Source of the DNA: Litorivita pollutaquae
GTDB taxonomy: Bacteria; Pseudomonadota; Alphaproteobacteria; Rhodobacterales; Rhodobacteraceae
Direction: 5' to 3'
DNA length: 64,000 nucleotides
NCBI RefSeq assembly: GCF_003205515.1
Contig: NZ_KZ826481.1
Span: 352,660 to 416,659 of the forward strand
Both the position numbers and the translations under genes were made by a program. The first letter of the stretch is position 1; every line of letters starts with the position of its first letter. The notes under the pieces were generated by a model. That model was given only the letters and a program-made list of their open reading frames with translations. It did not search any database and was not told the DNA's origin. Below, in pieces: positions 8,648 through 18,854 of this stretch.

Positions 8648-9943
8648 TCAATCCGCGAAAGGGTCGGTGACGAGAATGGTATCGTCGCGCTCTGGCGATG
8701 TCGAAAGCAAAGCCACCGGACAATCAATCAATTCCTCGATATGACGCACATATTTGACCGCATTGGCGGGCAATTCATTCCAGGTGCGCGCGCCTTCGGT
8801 GCTTTCGGACCAGCCATCCACTTCCTCATAAATCGGGGTGCAGCGCGCCTGCGCATCTGCCGCCGTGGGCAGATAATCAAGTCGTTCCCCATCCAGCTCA
8901 TAGCCGACACAGATTTTCAGCGTATCGAACCCGTCGAGCACATCGAGCTTGGTCAGGCAGATGCCTTTCACGCCCGATGTGGCGCAGGTCTGGCGCACCA
9001 AAGCCGCGTCGAACCAACCGCAACGGCGTTTACGCCCGGTGGTGGTGCCGAATTCATGACCCCGTTCACCAAGACGTTGACCATCCGCATCGTCCAATTC
9101 GGTCGGGAACGGGCCTTCGCCGACGCGGGTGGTATAGGCTTTGACGATACCGAGGACGTAATCAATCGACCCCGGACCGATGCCCACACCGGTGGCCGCT
9201 TGGCCCGCGATCACATTCGAGGAGGTCACAAACGGATAGGTGCCAAAATCAATATCGAGCAACGCGCCCTGCGCACCTTCAAACAAGATGCGTTTGCCCT
9301 CTTTGCGCTTCTCGTTCATCACCTTCCAAACCGGAGCGGCATAGGCCAGAATTTGCGGCGCGATCTCGTTGATACTATTCAACAAAGCGGCGCGATCGAT
9401 CGGGTCGACCCCCATGCCTTTGCGCAGCGCATTATGGTGTTCCAAGGCGCGATCAACGCGGGCCTCAAGCGTGGCCGGATCGGCCAGATCCGCCACACGG
9501 ATGGCGCGGCGGCCGACTTTGTCCTCGTAGCACGGGCCAATGCCGCGGCCGGTGGTTCCGATCTTGGTGCCCTTGGACGCGGCCTCTTCGCGGGCACGGT
9601 CCAATTCGCCATGATAGGGCAAAATCAACGGCGCGTTTTCCGCGATCATCAATGTTTCAGGCGTGATTTCCACGCCTTGCTTGCGGATCGTCTCGATCTC
9701 GCCAAGCAAATGCCACGGGTCCAGCACCACGCCATTGCCGATCACCGACAATTTCCCGCCGCGCACCACGCCGGATGGCAAGGCGTGCAATTTGAACACC
9801 TCGCCTTCAATGACCAGCGTGTGACCGGCATTGTGCCCACCTTGAAAACGCGCGATCACATCTGCACGCTCGGAGAGCCAATCTACGATCTTGCCTTTTC
9901 CCTCATCGCCCCATTGGGCGCCGACGACGACGACGTTTGCCAT
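8648..9943 (-). CDS. purA: Adenylosuccinate synthetase
   Basis: PurA joins IMP and aspartate using GTP, the first committed step from IMP to AMP. The 431-residue protein has the N-terminal P-loop GDEGKGK (about residues 12-18), GHNAGHT (about 38-44), [13 protein letters not shown] and the GTP-specificity GRKRRCGW region, with full family length. ATG 9943 is preceded by GAAGGATCACC. DUF2842 follows after four bases. Confidence 0.97.
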   Translation of the reverse strand: MANVVVVGAQWGDEGKGKIVDWLSERADVIARFQGGHNAGHTLVIEGEVFKLHALPSGVVRGGKLSVIGNGVVLDPWHLLGEIETIRKQGVEITPETLMIAENAPLILPYHGELDRAREEAASKGTKIGTTGRGIGPCYEDKVGRRAIRVADLADPATLEARVDRALEHHNALRKGMGVDPIDRAALLNSINEIAPQILAYAAPVWKVMNEKRKEGKRILFEGAQGALLDIDFGTYPFVTSSNVIAGQAATGVGIGPGSIDYVLGIVKAYTTRVGEGPFPTELDDADGQRLGERGHEFGTTTGRKRRCGWFDAALVRQTCATSGVKGICLTKLDVLDGFDTLKICVGYELDGERLDYLPTAADAQARCTPIYEEVDGWSESTEGARTWNELPANAVKYVRHIEELIDCPVALLSTSPERDDTILVTDPFAD

Positions 9944-10146
9944 GGTGATCCTTCATGTGTGGAATCTGTTTCAAACCCGCGCCGGTATAACCATAGGTCC
10001 GGCGTGATGAAACCTCTATTTGCGGATTTCTTCCGGCGTGGCGCGCGCAGGTCGGGCGGCGGTGGCGGTTTGGGGATTTCTTGCTGCCGTCCGGCCGCCT
10101 CCAACATTTCTTTTCCTCGGGCGCAGTCTTTGCAAAACCAGAAGGG

Positions 10147-10701
10147 TTAAGAGACAGGCCCGATCAATGCGGATAAATCGCGCCAGCCATAGGCGGTTTC
10201 GGATATATCCCCCATTTCGCTGGTGCGGGTCGCACAGGGCACCGCGCCGCTTTGGGCAAAAAAGGCTTCGGCGCTGGCATTGCCATCCAGCATCCAAAAG
10301 GCCGCCGCAGGTGCCTGCGCGTTCATATCAGCCGCAATGAACCGCAAGAGCGCCGCCCCAAGGCCGCAGCGTTGGTGGTCCTGAGCAACATAAAGCGAAG
10401 TGATCTCCCCCTCATAGCCTTCGTCGCGCAGCGCCTCATCGCGTTGCGGGCCGCAGGTGCCAAACCCCACCACATCGCCGCCTTCGATTTCCGCAACATA
10501 TCCCCCGCCAAGCCCGCTCTCTTCGAAATGTTGAAAAATGGTCGTCCACGCCTGCTTGCGCGGGCCAACATTTTCCATCCGCTCGATCAATGCATCCGGC
10601 AAGACACCTTGATAGCTTGGCCGCCACAGGCCCGCCTGGATGGTTGCAATGGCAAAAGTATCGGGCGCAGAGGCCGGACGTATAGAATAGATGTGTTTCA
10701 T
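10147..10701 (-). CDS. GNAT-family N-acetyltransferase
   Basis: This 184-residue protein has a GNAT fold. The acetyl-CoA pyrophosphate-binding motif A is visible as DHQRCGLGAALL near residue 125, after the strand EITSLYV. The C-terminal AFFAQSGAV element is the usual motif B region. Substrate is unknown. I chose ATG 10701; the upstream extension has no family character. It is a single gene upstream of purA on the same strand, separated by about 200 bases in which I recognise no gene. Confidence 0.8.
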   Translation of the reverse strand: MKHIYSIRPASAPDTFAIATIQAGLWRPSYQGVLPDALIERMENVGPRKQAWTTIFQHFEESGLGGGYVAEIEGGDVVGFGTCGPQRDEALRDEGYEGEITSLYVAQDHQRCGLGAALLRFIAADMNAQAPAAAFWMLDGNASAEAFFAQSGAVPCATRTSEMGDISETAYGWRDLSALIGPVS

Positions 10702-11040
10702 ATGCGTCTTATTGCATGCACGGCCAAGCCCGCGCAATAGGAACCAAATGCACCGGCGCGGGTTTCAGCAAGGCTTGCCGGCGGCCCCGGCGCGGATCTG
10801 CGGCGCTGGGAACATTGCCACCAGCCGGAGCCGCGTCACTCTGGACATGGTTGCAGATGGCGGTCACATTATTGTTCGACCTGCGCCAAGGCCGCACAAC
10901 GTTGGCACGCAGAGCCGCGCGGTGCTTACCCGGGGTGATCTGATTGGATTGTTCTCGGCGTCTGGCTTCGGCAGCGATGCCGCGCGGTGCGGCTTCTTGT
11001 GGTGCAGGCTCCACACTGACTGCGAAGGGCACGAAGAGAG
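10702..11040. other. 339-base divergent intergenic region, no gene recognised
   Basis: The gap lies between the GNAT gene (minus) and the DUF6524 gene (plus). A 107-codon minus-strand frame fills most of it, but its composition is Arg/Pro/Ala-rich and it has no plausible ribosome site, so it is probably not coding. Promoters for both neighbours are expected here but no clear -35/-10 pair was found. Confidence 0.45.
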
Positions 11041-11436
11041 ATGGGATTTTTACTGCGCTGGGTCGCAGCCTTTGGATTGCTCAGCGCAACCTACAACCCG
11101 ACCCGTTGGAATTACACCCGCTGGGCACAAACCCAATGGGGCGATGCGATGCCCGTGATCGTATTGACGGGCCTCTTGTTGGGGGTCGGCTATATCATCT
11201 ATTTGCGCGCAACGCTGCGTTCGATCGGCGTGTTTGGCATGGCGCTGGTTCTGGCCATTGTCGCAGCTGCGCTTTGGGTGCTCTACGATTACGGGGTGAT
11301 CCGGCTTGATAATTCGGGGACGAATACCTGGATCGTGCTGGCTGCACTGGCCACAGTTTTAGGCACGGGCCTCAATTGGAGCCATCTGCGCCGCCGTCTC
11401 AGCGGACAGGCCGACATGGATGATCTTGACGATTAA
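11041..11436 (+). CDS. DUF6524 family membrane protein
   Basis: This 131-residue protein has four hydrophobic segments (about residues 4-20, 36-53, 62-80 and 95-112) and an acidic DMDDLDD tail. The N-terminal WVAAFGLLSATYNPTRWNY pattern fits the DUF6524 family of small inner-membrane proteins, function unknown. The start has a GAAGAGAG ribosome site. It lies 92 bases upstream of secG on the same strand. Family call is from memory of the motif. Confidence 0.7.
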   Translation: MGFLLRWVAAFGLLSATYNPTRWNYTRWAQTQWGDAMPVIVLTGLLLGVGYIIYLRATLRSIGVFGMALVLAIVAAALWVLYDYGVIRLDNSGTNTWIVLAALATVLGTGLNWSHLRRRLSGQADMDDLDD

Positions 11437-11528
11437 CCCCGAAACCCCACAACGGCGCGCATGACGGGTTGCGGCGCGGGCATTCTTTGCCTACATAGCC
11501 CCCTGTTATCTCATTCAGGCAGGCTCTC

Positions 11529-11897
11529 ATGGAAAACGTCGTCCTTACCATCCATCTCCTTCTGGCTCTTGCGCTGATCGGCGTGGTGCTTTTGCAGCGT
11601 TCCGAAGGTGGCGGGCTTGGCATGGGCGGCGGCGGCGGTGGCGGCGGTGCCGTTTCGGGGCGCGCGGCAGCCACGGCGCTTGGCAAGGTCACATGGATCC
11701 TTGCCATCGGCTTTATCTGCACCTCGATTGGCCTGACAGTGATCGCGGCACAAAAATCGGCCGGATCTTCGGTTTTGGACCGTATGGGCGATGCGCCCGC
11801 TTCGGCCCCCGAAAACTCCGTAGATGCCCCGTCGGGCGCCGATCTCTTGCCGCCCTCGGCCGCAGAGAACGCGCCTTTGGTGCCGCTCGCCGACTAA
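11529..11897 (+). CDS. secG: Preprotein translocase subunit SecG
   Basis: SecG is the small non-essential subunit of the SecYEG protein-conducting channel in the inner membrane. The 122-residue protein has two membrane segments (about residues 3-20 and 54-72), the conserved VVLLQRSEGGGLG loop and a Gly-rich stretch of eight or more glycines between them, then a Pro/Ala/Ser tail typical of alphaproteobacterial SecG. It precedes pyrG by 229 bases, a common alphaproteobacterial arrangement. Confidence 0.95.
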   Translation: MENVVLTIHLLLALALIGVVLLQRSEGGGLGMGGGGGGGGAVSGRAAATALGKVTWILAIGFICTSIGLTVIAAQKSAGSSVLDRMGDAPASAPENSVDAPSGADLLPPSAAENAPLVPLAD

Positions 11898-12126
11898 GCC
11901 TTTCGGCAAACCACTATCGGTTGTTAATCTTTTCGTTGCTGCAACAGCATCTTGCGGTCTGCTTGCGCTTGGCCTGCGAATCCTTTATGTCTTGAGTCCC
12001 GTGGTGCTGTGGCTTTTTGGGCGACGCAGGGCTCACTTATTGCTCACTTTTCCGGCGTCTCCGGCCATGACCTAATATCAGGTTTTGTGTTTGGAACGTG
12101 CGACTTACACGGGGGAATGCCAACCT

Positions 12127-13770
12127 ATGGCAAGGTTCATCTTTATCACCGGCGGCGTTGTCTCCTCTTTGGGCAAAGGTCTTGCCTCGGCCGCGCTTGG
12201 CTCGCTTTTGCAAGCGCGCGGGTTTTCGGTGCGGCTCCGGAAGCTTGATCCCTACCTCAACGTTGATCCCGGCACGATGAGCCCGTTTGAACACGGCGAG
12301 GTGTTCGTCACCGATGATGGCGCCGAAACCGACCTTGATCTTGGCCACTACGAGCGGTTCACCGGCGTTGCCGCGCGGATGACAGATTCGGTCTCTTCGG
12401 GGCGGATCTATTCCAATGTTCTGGAAAAAGAGCGGCGCGGTGATTACCTTGGCAAAACCATCCAAGTCATCCCGCATGTCACCAATGAAATCAAAGACTT
12501 CATTTCCGTGGGCGAGGATGAGGTGGATTTCATGCTCTGCGAGATTGGCGGCACCGTCGGCGATATCGAAGGGTTGCCGTTTTTCGAAGCGATCCGCCAA
12601 TTCGCCCATGACAAACCGCGCGGGCAGTGCATTTTCATGCACCTGACCCTGCTGCCCTATCTGGCAGCTTCGGGGGAATTGAAAACCAAACCAACGCAGC
12701 ACTCGGTCAAGGAATTGCGCTCCATAGGCATTCAACCGGACGTGCTGGTCTGTCGCTCCGAACACCCGATTCCCGAGAAAGAGCGCGAGAAAATCGGCCT
12801 GTTTTGCAATGTGCGCAAAGAGAATGTCATTGCGGCCTATGATCTCAAATCGATCTACGAGGCACCTTTGGCCTATCATCACGAGGGGCTTGATCAAGCC
12901 GTACTCGACGCCTTTGGCATCTCTCCGGCGCCCAAACCCGACCTGACCGTATGGCAGGACGTGGCGGACCGCATCCACAACACCGACGGCGAAGTGAATG
13001 TCGCCATCGTCGGCAAATATGTGCAACTCGAAGACGCCTATAAGTCGATCAAAGAGGCATTGACCCATGGCGGCATGGCCAACCGTGTGAAGGTCAATGT
13101 GGATTGGGTCGATGCCGAAGTGTTTGACCACGAAGACGCCGCGCCGCATCTCGAAGGCTATCACGCGATCCTTGTGCCCGGCGGCTTTGGCGAACGCGGA
13201 ACCGAAGGCAAAATTCGCGCCGCGCAATTCGCGCGCGAACGCAAGGTGCCCTATCTTGGCATCTGTCTTGGCATGCAAATGGCGGTGATCGAAGCGGCAC
13301 GCAATGTTGCAAAAATGGGCGATGCCGGATCCGAAGAATTCAACCATGAGGCCGGTGAAAATCGTTTTATCCCCGTGGTTTATCACCTCAAAGAATGGGT
13401 GCAGGGCAGCCATACCGTCAAACGCAAAGTCGGCGATGACAAAGGCGGCACCATGCGCCTTGGCGCTTATGACGCCACCCTCTCCGAAGGATCGAATGTC
13501 GCGCGGATCTATGGCAATACCGCCATCGAAGAGCGCCATCGTCACCGGTATGAGGTCGACACCGAATACAAAGACACGCTCGAGGCCAGCGGGCTACAGT
13601 TCTCGGGCATGTCCCCCGATGGCCGCCTGCCCGAGATCGTCGAATGGAAAGATCATCCGTGGTTTATCGGCGTGCAGTTCCACCCCGAATTGAAATCCAA
13701 ACCCTTCGCACCGCATCCGTTGTTCAAAGATTTCGTGCGCGCGGCGGTGGAAAACTCGCGTTTGGTCTGA
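12127..13770 (+). CDS. pyrG: CTP synthase
   Basis: PyrG aminates UTP to CTP with glutamine and ATP. The 547-residue protein starts with the synthetase domain ([16 protein letters not shown] near residue 6, then [20 protein letters not shown]) and ends with a class I glutamine amidotransferase domain (nucleophile elbow GICLGMQ near residue 380, and the HPE motif near 515). Length is normal. I chose ATG 12127 because the [10 protein letters not shown] start matches the family; the upstream in-frame extension does not. The long antisense frame across this gene is a shadow. Confidence 0.97.
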   Translation: MARFIFITGGVVSSLGKGLASAALGSLLQARGFSVRLRKLDPYLNVDPGTMSPFEHGEVFVTDDGAETDLDLGHYERFTGVAARMTDSVSSGRIYSNVLEKERRGDYLGKTIQVIPHVTNEIKDFISVGEDEVDFMLCEIGGTVGDIEGLPFFEAIRQFAHDKPRGQCIFMHLTLLPYLAASGELKTKPTQHSVKELRSIGIQPDVLVCRSEHPIPEKEREKIGLFCNVRKENVIAAYDLKSIYEAPLAYHHEGLDQAVLDAFGISPAPKPDLTVWQDVADRIHNTDGEVNVAIVGKYVQLEDAYKSIKEALTHGGMANRVKVNVDWVDAEVFDHEDAAPHLEGYHAILVPGGFGERGTEGKIRAAQFARERKVPYLGICLGMQMAVIEAARNVAKMGDAGSEEFNHEAGENRFIPVVYHLKEWVQGSHTVKRKVGDDKGGTMRLGAYDATLSEGSNVARIYGNTAIEERHRHRYEVDTEYKDTLEASGLQFSGMSPDGRLPEIVEWKDHPWFIGVQFHPELKSKPFAPHPLFKDFVRAAVENSRLV

Positions 13771-14411
13771 CCGCGCGGCGCGGCGTTGGGGCATGATCTC
13801 GCCCCGCGCCCACGGCGCAGATGTATCACCATAGGCGCGGCCCTTCGTTGCTGCCAGCAAGAGCGCGAAGCGGCGGGCCGCCGCCTTGCAAAGCGGGCGC
13901 ACAGATCCGGCGCACATATTGGGCATGAAGATCGAAGGATCGGTGCGGTTCGGAACAGGGTTTTGAGCAGAGACGCCGCACGGCTTCGGGATCTGTGGCG
14001 CGGCAGGCACCTTGGGTTTGAAAGCATCGGCATAACGCATCGGATCGCGCTCCCAAAAGCACCGGCACTGTCCTGCCCCAATCACCGCCCTATTTGCGCC
14101 ACGCACCCGCCAGAACCGTTTGCGGATAATTGCCCCTTCACCGCGCGCCGCACCCGCGCGCACCCTTGCGGGCGCGCCTCCGACCCTCATTTACATTTGC
14201 GCCCTTTCGCTGGCCCCTGCCCATCAAATACGCCTATACCCCTCTCATGCAATCCCTTTGTGCCCCTGTTTTGATCTCTTGGGGCCGGAGATGGTGGCGC
14301 ACCCTCGAAGGTCCAGAGACGCCTTGCGGCTCCAAAACCTTTGGCCGCCAAAGGGCATGGACAAACCCGAATAATCACGCGAGTTTGTGGCAGTTTTCAG
14401 GAGGAAGCCCC
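13771..14411. other. 641-base intergenic region, no gene recognised
   Basis: Several open frames cross this gap on both strands, including a minus-strand frame of up to 198 codons that runs into the 3' end of pyrG. Their products are rich in Arg, Ala, Pro and Cys, have no visible domain and lack ribosome sites, so I treat them as chance frames. The last 60 bases lead into the well-marked start of the DUF1330 gene and probably contain its promoter. No tRNA or repeat was seen. Confidence 0.45.
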
Positions 14412-14711
14412 ATGACCAAAAAAGCCTATTGGGTGGCCCATATGGATGTCAGCGATCCGCAGGCCTATGATAAATATCGCGCCGCCAATGCCGCCCCTTT
14501 CGCCGAATATGGCGCGCGCTTTGTTGTGCGCGGCGGGGCGCAAGAGGTCCGGGAAGGGGCCTGCAAATCGCGTACGGTTGTGATTGAGTTTCCCTCAATG
14601 GAGGCTGCGGTGGCCTGCTATGAAAGCGCCGGGTATCAAGCCGCCAAGGCCCTGCGCGCAGAGCCGGTCTCCATCGGAGATTTGGTGATTGTCGAAGGTT
14701 ACGAGGGCTGA
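14412..14711 (+). CDS. DUF1330 family protein
   Basis: This 99-residue protein has the DUF1330 dimeric ferredoxin-like fold pattern: KAYWVAHMDVSDPQAYDKY at the start, the central FVVRGG strand, TVVIEFPS and the final AYE-like CYESAGYQAAK helix. Biochemical role is unknown. The start is preceded by a strong AGGAGG site with a seven-base spacer. The next gene, terB-like, begins 41 bases after its stop. Confidence 0.88.
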   Translation: MTKKAYWVAHMDVSDPQAYDKYRAANAAPFAEYGARFVVRGGAQEVREGACKSRTVVIEFPSMEAAVACYESAGYQAAKALRAEPVSIGDLVIVEGYEG

Positions 14712-14752
14712 CCCCTCTGGTCCTTGCGCCGCTGCCGCCCTATATCAACCTT

Positions 14753-15193
14753 ATGTTTGCTGATTTTCTCAAACGGCTGATTCAGCCGGAGCCCGCCCAA
14801 TTGCCCGATACCGATGCCCGCCTTGCGCTTTGTGCGCTTTTGGTGCGGCTGGCACGGACGGATGGGCATTATGCCGCTTCGGAAATTGAATGGATCGATG
14901 CGATCATCGAGGCGCGCTATGGATTGTCGGTCGAGCAGGCGCATGAACTGCGCCGCCATGCGGAAGTGTTGGAAAACGAGGCGCCCGATACCGTGCGCTT
15001 CACCCGTGCGATCAAAGATGCCGTGCCCTATGAGGACCGGCTGTCGGTGATCGAGGCGCTTTGGCAGATTGCCTTGGCCGATGGTGCCCGTGACGCCGAA
15101 GAAGACGCCATGCTGCGTATGGTCAGCAATCTATTGGGCGTCAGCGACACCGACAGTGCCCGCGCCCGGCAAAGAGTCAGCCCCCGCCCCTAA
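14753..15193 (+). CDS. TerB-family protein
   Basis: The 146-residue product is an all-helical TerB-domain protein. The pattern ALCALLVRLARTDGHYAASEIEWID (about residues 25-50) and the second half IALADGARDAEEDAMLRMVSNLLGV carry the two paired Asp/Glu-rich helical motifs of the family. Despite the tellurite-resistance name, proteins of this small stand-alone type in alphaproteobacteria have no proven role. It may share a transcript with the DUF1330 gene. Confidence 0.82.
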   Translation: MFADFLKRLIQPEPAQLPDTDARLALCALLVRLARTDGHYAASEIEWIDAIIEARYGLSVEQAHELRRHAEVLENEAPDTVRFTRAIKDAVPYEDRLSVIEALWQIALADGARDAEEDAMLRMVSNLLGVSDTDSARARQRVSPRP

Positions 15194-15381
15194 CACGGCC
15201 GGCCCCTTTCAATATTGCGGTTTTGCGTCCGGGTCTCGCCTGCGGCTTTTGCTTGCGTGCGCAGGGGTTTGGGATAGAGTGCTGGAATATGATCAAATTC
15301 TGATCCAGCCGAAAACCGCGTGCGTCCCTGCCTGACGGCCCCGGCGGCACCCCGTCAGAATGTCGAAGAACAGGTGGTCCG

Positions 15382-16731
15382 ATGCAGGACGCAAACATGA
15401 AAAATTGGCTTAGGAAACATCCGCTTGTGCGCACAATCCGCGTCGCGGCGGCAGACTTGAATGGACAGGCGCGCGGCAAACGCGTGCCAACCCGTTTCGC
15501 CGACAAGGTGGTTGAGGACGGCACGCGCTTCCCGCTTTCGGTGCTCAATCTCGACATTTGGGGCGAAGACATCGATGACAGCCCCTTGGTGTTTGACAGC
15601 GGCGATGCCGACGGAGTTTTAAAACCGACCGAGCGCGGCTTCATGCCGATGCCTTGGCTCAAAGCGCCCACCGCCCTCTTGCCGATCTGGATGTTTCGCG
15701 AAAACGGACAGCCCTATGAGGGAGATCCGCGCCATGCGCTCCGCGCCGTTGTGGACCGCTATACCGCGCGCGGGCTCACCCCAGTTTGCGCGATGGAGTT
15801 GGAGTTTTTCCTCATCGACGATTCGGGTAAAAACCCGCAAATACCGATCTCGCCACGGTCAGGCATCCGCCGCAAAGGCGCGGAAACCCTATCGATCCGG
15901 GCGCTGGATGCTTTCGATGATTTTTTCACCGATCTTTATGATGCCTGCGAGGAAATGGACATTCCCGCCGACACCGCAATTTCCGAAGCAGGTTTGGGCC
16001 AGTTCGAGGTCAATTTGATGCATTGCGACGATGCGCTGCGCGCCGCCGATGATGCGTGGCTGTTTAAAATGCTGGTCAAAGGATTGGCACGCAGCCACGG
16101 GTTTGCCGCCTCTTTCATGGCCAAACCCTATGCCGATTACGCCGGATCCGGGCTGCATACGCATTTCTCGGTACTGAATAAAAACGGTGACAATATTTTC
16201 GACGACGGCGGCGCAAAGGGCACGCCGGCACTGCGCCATGCGGTCACCGGATGCCTCAACGCGATGTCGGGCAGCACGCTTTTGTTTGCCCCCCATGCCA
16301 ATAGTTACGACCGCATGGTGCCCGGTGCCCATGCGCCCACGGGGATTTGTTGGGCTTATGAAAACCGCACTTCGGCGATCCGCATCCCCTCCGGCGCCCC
16401 CGCCGCGCGGCGGATCGAACACCGCGTTGCGGGCGGTGATGTGAACCCTTACCTGTTGCTCGCTTCGATTTTGGGCGCCGCGCTCAACGGGATCGAGGAT
16501 GGCATTGAGCCGCCCGAACCGATCACCGGCAATGCCTATGCCGCCGATCTGCCGCAGATGCCAACGCAATGGGGTGCGGCGATTGATGCCTTTGAGGCCA
16601 GCCCCGAAATCGCCCGTATCTTTGCCCCTGAACTCATCCGCAATCTGGTTCTGACCAAACGACAGGAATTGCATTTCATGAGCGAACTGGACGCCACGGA
16701 GCAGGTGGAAATTTACCTCGACACCGTATGA
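15382..16731 (+). CDS. Glutamine synthetase family ligase (probable gamma-glutamyl-amine synthetase)
   Basis: This 449-residue protein has the glutamine-synthetase catalytic barrel: MELEFF near residue 136, EAGLGQFEVNL near 201, SGLHTHFSV near 255 and the NRTSAIRIPSG loop near 333. The N-terminal domain is shorter than in GlnA and there is no adenylylation-loop Tyr motif, so it is a GS-like ligase, not GlnA. Its neighbours, a class I amidotransferase, a second GS-like ligase and an FAD amine oxidase, match the gamma-glutamylation route of polyamine catabolism, in which such ligases attach glutamate to an amine. The exact amine is unknown. ATG 15382 is favoured by CAGGTGG upstream; ATG 15397 is possible. 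Confidence 0.85.
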   Translation: MQDANMKNWLRKHPLVRTIRVAAADLNGQARGKRVPTRFADKVVEDGTRFPLSVLNLDIWGEDIDDSPLVFDSGDADGVLKPTERGFMPMPWLKAPTALLPIWMFRENGQPYEGDPRHALRAVVDRYTARGLTPVCAMELEFFLIDDSGKNPQIPISPRSGIRRKGAETLSIRALDAFDDFFTDLYDACEEMDIPADTAISEAGLGQFEVNLMHCDDALRAADDAWLFKMLVKGLARSHGFAASFMAKPYADYAGSGLHTHFSVLNKNGDNIFDDGGAKGTPALRHAVTGCLNAMSGSTLLFAPHANSYDRMVPGAHAPTGICWAYENRTSAIRIPSGAPAARRIEHRVAGGDVNPYLLLASILGAALNGIEDGIEPPEPITGNAYAADLPQMPTQWGAAIDAFEASPEIARIFAPELIRNLVLTKRQELHFMSELDATEQVEIYLDTV

Positions 16732-16810
16732 TTACCCGCCCGCGCGCCGCCTCTTGCCGCCCCGCACGGCGCGGCGTATTTTTTAATGCAACCTCTATCG
16801 ATGGTGCCCC

Positions 16811-17503
16811 ATGAAAATCGGCATTTTGCAAACCGGCCATGCTCCTGACGCGCTGATTGGCGCATCGGGGGATTACCCGCAGATGTTTGAAACCTTGCTT
16901 GCAGGGCACGGTTTCACCTTTACCACCTATGATATAGAGGCCGGTGAAATGCCCGGCGACATCCACGACTGCGATGGTTGGTTGATCACCGGATCGCGGC
17001 ATGGCGTCTATGAAGCACACCCGTGGATTGCGCCGCTCGAAGAATTGATCCGGGCCATTTGGGCCGCCAAAATCCCATTGGTAGGGATATGTTTCGGCCA
17101 TCAGATCATTGCGCAGGCGCTTGGCGGGCGGGTCGAGAAATTCGCCGGAGGTTGGGCCGTCGGGCCGACCGAATATCTGATCGAGGGCGAGGCTTTGACG
17201 CTCAATGCGTGGCATCAGGATCAAGTCGTCGCCCTGCCCCGCGACGCACGCGCAGTGGGGGCTTGCACCTCGGGCCATTGCAGCACGGCGGCGCTGATCT
17301 ATGGTGACACGATCTATACCGTGCAACCCCACCCCGAATTCGCCAACGATTTTGTCGGTGGCCTGATCGAGACCCGCGCCAAAGGTGTCGTGCCCGCGCC
17401 GCTGCTTGAGGCTGCGACCGACAAACTGCAAGCCCCGACAGATGGCGTGCGCCTTGCCGCGCATATCGCAGAGTTTTTCCTAAAAGGAGGCCAAAATGGC
17501 TGA
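16811..17503 (+). CDS. Class I glutamine amidotransferase, possible gamma-glutamyl hydrolase of polyamine pathway
   Basis: The 230-residue protein has a GATase1 fold with the nucleophile elbow GICFGHQ (C94), and the distal HPE motif (H174, E176). It has no partner synthase domain. In the gamma-glutamyl polyamine route a hydrolase (PuuD) removes glutamate from gamma-glutamyl-GABA; this GuaA-like protein sits where such a hydrolase is needed, between two ligases, so it may serve that role, but E. coli PuuD is only a distant relative. Its last eight bases overlap the start of the second ligase, which suggests coupled translation. Confidence 0.8.
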   Translation: MKIGILQTGHAPDALIGASGDYPQMFETLLAGHGFTFTTYDIEAGEMPGDIHDCDGWLITGSRHGVYEAHPWIAPLEELIRAIWAAKIPLVGICFGHQIIAQALGGRVEKFAGGWAVGPTEYLIEGEALTLNAWHQDQVVALPRDARAVGACTSGHCSTAALIYGDTIYTVQPHPEFANDFVGGLIETRAKGVVPAPLLEAATDKLQAPTDGVRLAAHIAEFFLKGGQNG

Positions 17504-18854
17504 CTGGCTGAGCACAATCCCCGAAGCCGCGCAGGACTATCTCGCTGGCAAACGATTGGACGAGGTGGAGTGTATCATTTCCGACTTGCCCGGCATTGCG
17601 CGCGGCAAGGCCGTTCCGGCGAGCAAATTCGCCCGCCAAGACTATTTTCACCTGCCCGACAGTATCTTTTACCAAACCATCACCGGTGATTGGGGCGAGG
17701 CGGCAGGCGCCGAAGGGTTTATCGAGCGCGACATGATCCTGCGCCCTGATATGGACACCTGCACCGCTGCACCCTGGACCGGCGATTACACCTTGCAGGT
17801 CATTCACGACGCCTATGATCGCAAGGGCAAACCGATCCCCTATGCGCCGCGCAATGTCCTCAAACGCGTGGTTGAACTCTATCGCGCCAAAGGCTGGGAG
17901 CCGGTGGTCGCGCCGGAGATGGAGTTTTTCCTCGTGGCGCGCAACATTGATCCGGCCAAATCGATCGAACCGATGATGGGCCGTTCAGGCCGCCCCGCCG
18001 CCGCGCGCCAAGCCTATTCGATGACGGCGGTGGATGAATTCGGCCCGGTGATCGACGACATCTATGATTTTGCAGAAGCGCAGGGGTTCGAGATCGACGG
18101 CATCACCCAAGAGGGCGGCGCGGGACAATTGGAAATCAATCTGCGCCACGGTGATCCGGTGAAATTGGCCGATGAGGTGTTCTACTTCAAGCGGTTGATC
18201 CGCGAGGCCGCGTTGCGCCACGATTGTTTTGCCACCTTCATGGCCAAACCCATCGCAGACGAACCCGGCAGCGCCATGCACATCCACCATTCGGTGATTG
18301 ATATCGCAACGGGGCAGAACCTGTTTTCCGGCCCGCAGGGCGGTGAGACGGATGCGTTTTTCCACTTTATCGCAGGGCTGCAAAATCACCTACCCTCAGC
18401 CATTGCGGTGCAGGCGCCTTATGTGAACAGCTACCGGCGCTACGTCAAAGACCACGCCGCGCCAATCAACCTTGAATGGGGCCGTGACAACCGCACGACC
18501 GGCATTCGCGTGCCGCTCTCCGACCCCGCCTCGCGGCGGGTCGAAAACCGCATCGCAGGGATGGATTGCAACCCCTATCTCGGCATCGCGGCCTCCTTGG
18601 CCTGCGGATATCTGGGATTGATCGAAGAAAAGCGTCCCGACCGGCAATTCAAAGGCGATGCCTATGAGGGCGAGGGCGATATTCCCTCTGTGATGGGCGA
18701 TGCTCTGGATCTGTTTGAGGATGCGCCAAAGCTGCATGAGGTTTTGGGAGCGGATTTTGCCCGCGTCTATTCCATCGTTAAACGCGCCGAATATACCGAA
18801 TTTTTGCAAGTGATCTCGCCGTGGGAGCGCGAGCACCTTCTGTTGAACGTATGA
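17496..18854 (+). CDS. Glutamine synthetase family ligase, PuuA-like
   Basis: This 452-residue GS-like ligase shows APEMEFFLVA near residue 138, GGAGQLEINL near 205, GSAMHIHHSV near 255 and NRTTGIRVPLS near 330. It is the closer of the two ligases to gamma-glutamylputrescine synthetase (PuuA) in its motifs and in its position directly before the FAD oxidase. The ATG at 17496 has a near-perfect AAGGAGG site that lies inside the end of the amidotransferase gene. The stop overlaps the next start as ATGA. Expected role: ATP-dependent joining of glutamate to putrescine or a related amine. Confidence 0.87.
   Translation: MADWLSTIPEAAQDYLAGKRLDEVECIISDLPGIARGKAVPASKFARQDYFHLPDSIFYQTITGDWGEAAGAEGFIERDMILRPDMDTCTAAPWTGDYTLQVIHDAYDRKGKPIPYAPRNVLKRVVELYRAKGWEPVVAPEMEFFLVARNIDPAKSIEPMMGRSGRPAAARQAYSMTAVDEFGPVIDDIYDFAEAQGFEIDGITQEGGAGQLEINLRHGDPVKLADEVFYFKRLIREAALRHDCFATFMAKPIADEPGSAMHIHHSVIDIATGQNLFSGPQGGETDAFFHFIAGLQNHLPSAIAVQAPYVNSYRRYVKDHAAPINLEWGRDNRTTGIRVPLSDPASRRVENRIAGMDCNPYLGIAASLACGYLGLIEEKRPDRQFKGDAYEGEGDIPSVMGDALDLFEDAPKLHEVLGADFARVYSIVKRAEYTEFLQVISPWEREHLLLNV

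Noticed and set aside
9883-10107. 74-codon minus-strand frame upstream of and overlapping purA
   Set aside because: It has a purine-rich stretch before its ATG, but the product is Pro/Arg-rich and its 3' half lies over the purA start in another frame.
8741-10150. 469-codon plus-strand frame
   Set aside because: Antisense to purA.
10709-11032. 107-codon minus-strand frame filling the gap between the GNAT and DUF6524 genes
   Set aside because: Arg/Pro/Ala-rich, no recognisable domain or ribosome site.
12037-13545. 502-codon minus-strand frame
   Set aside because: Antisense to pyrG, whose plus-strand product has full family motifs.
13594-14190. 198-codon minus-strand frame reaching into pyrG
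   Set aside because: No ribosome site, odd composition, and its distal part is antisense to pyrG.
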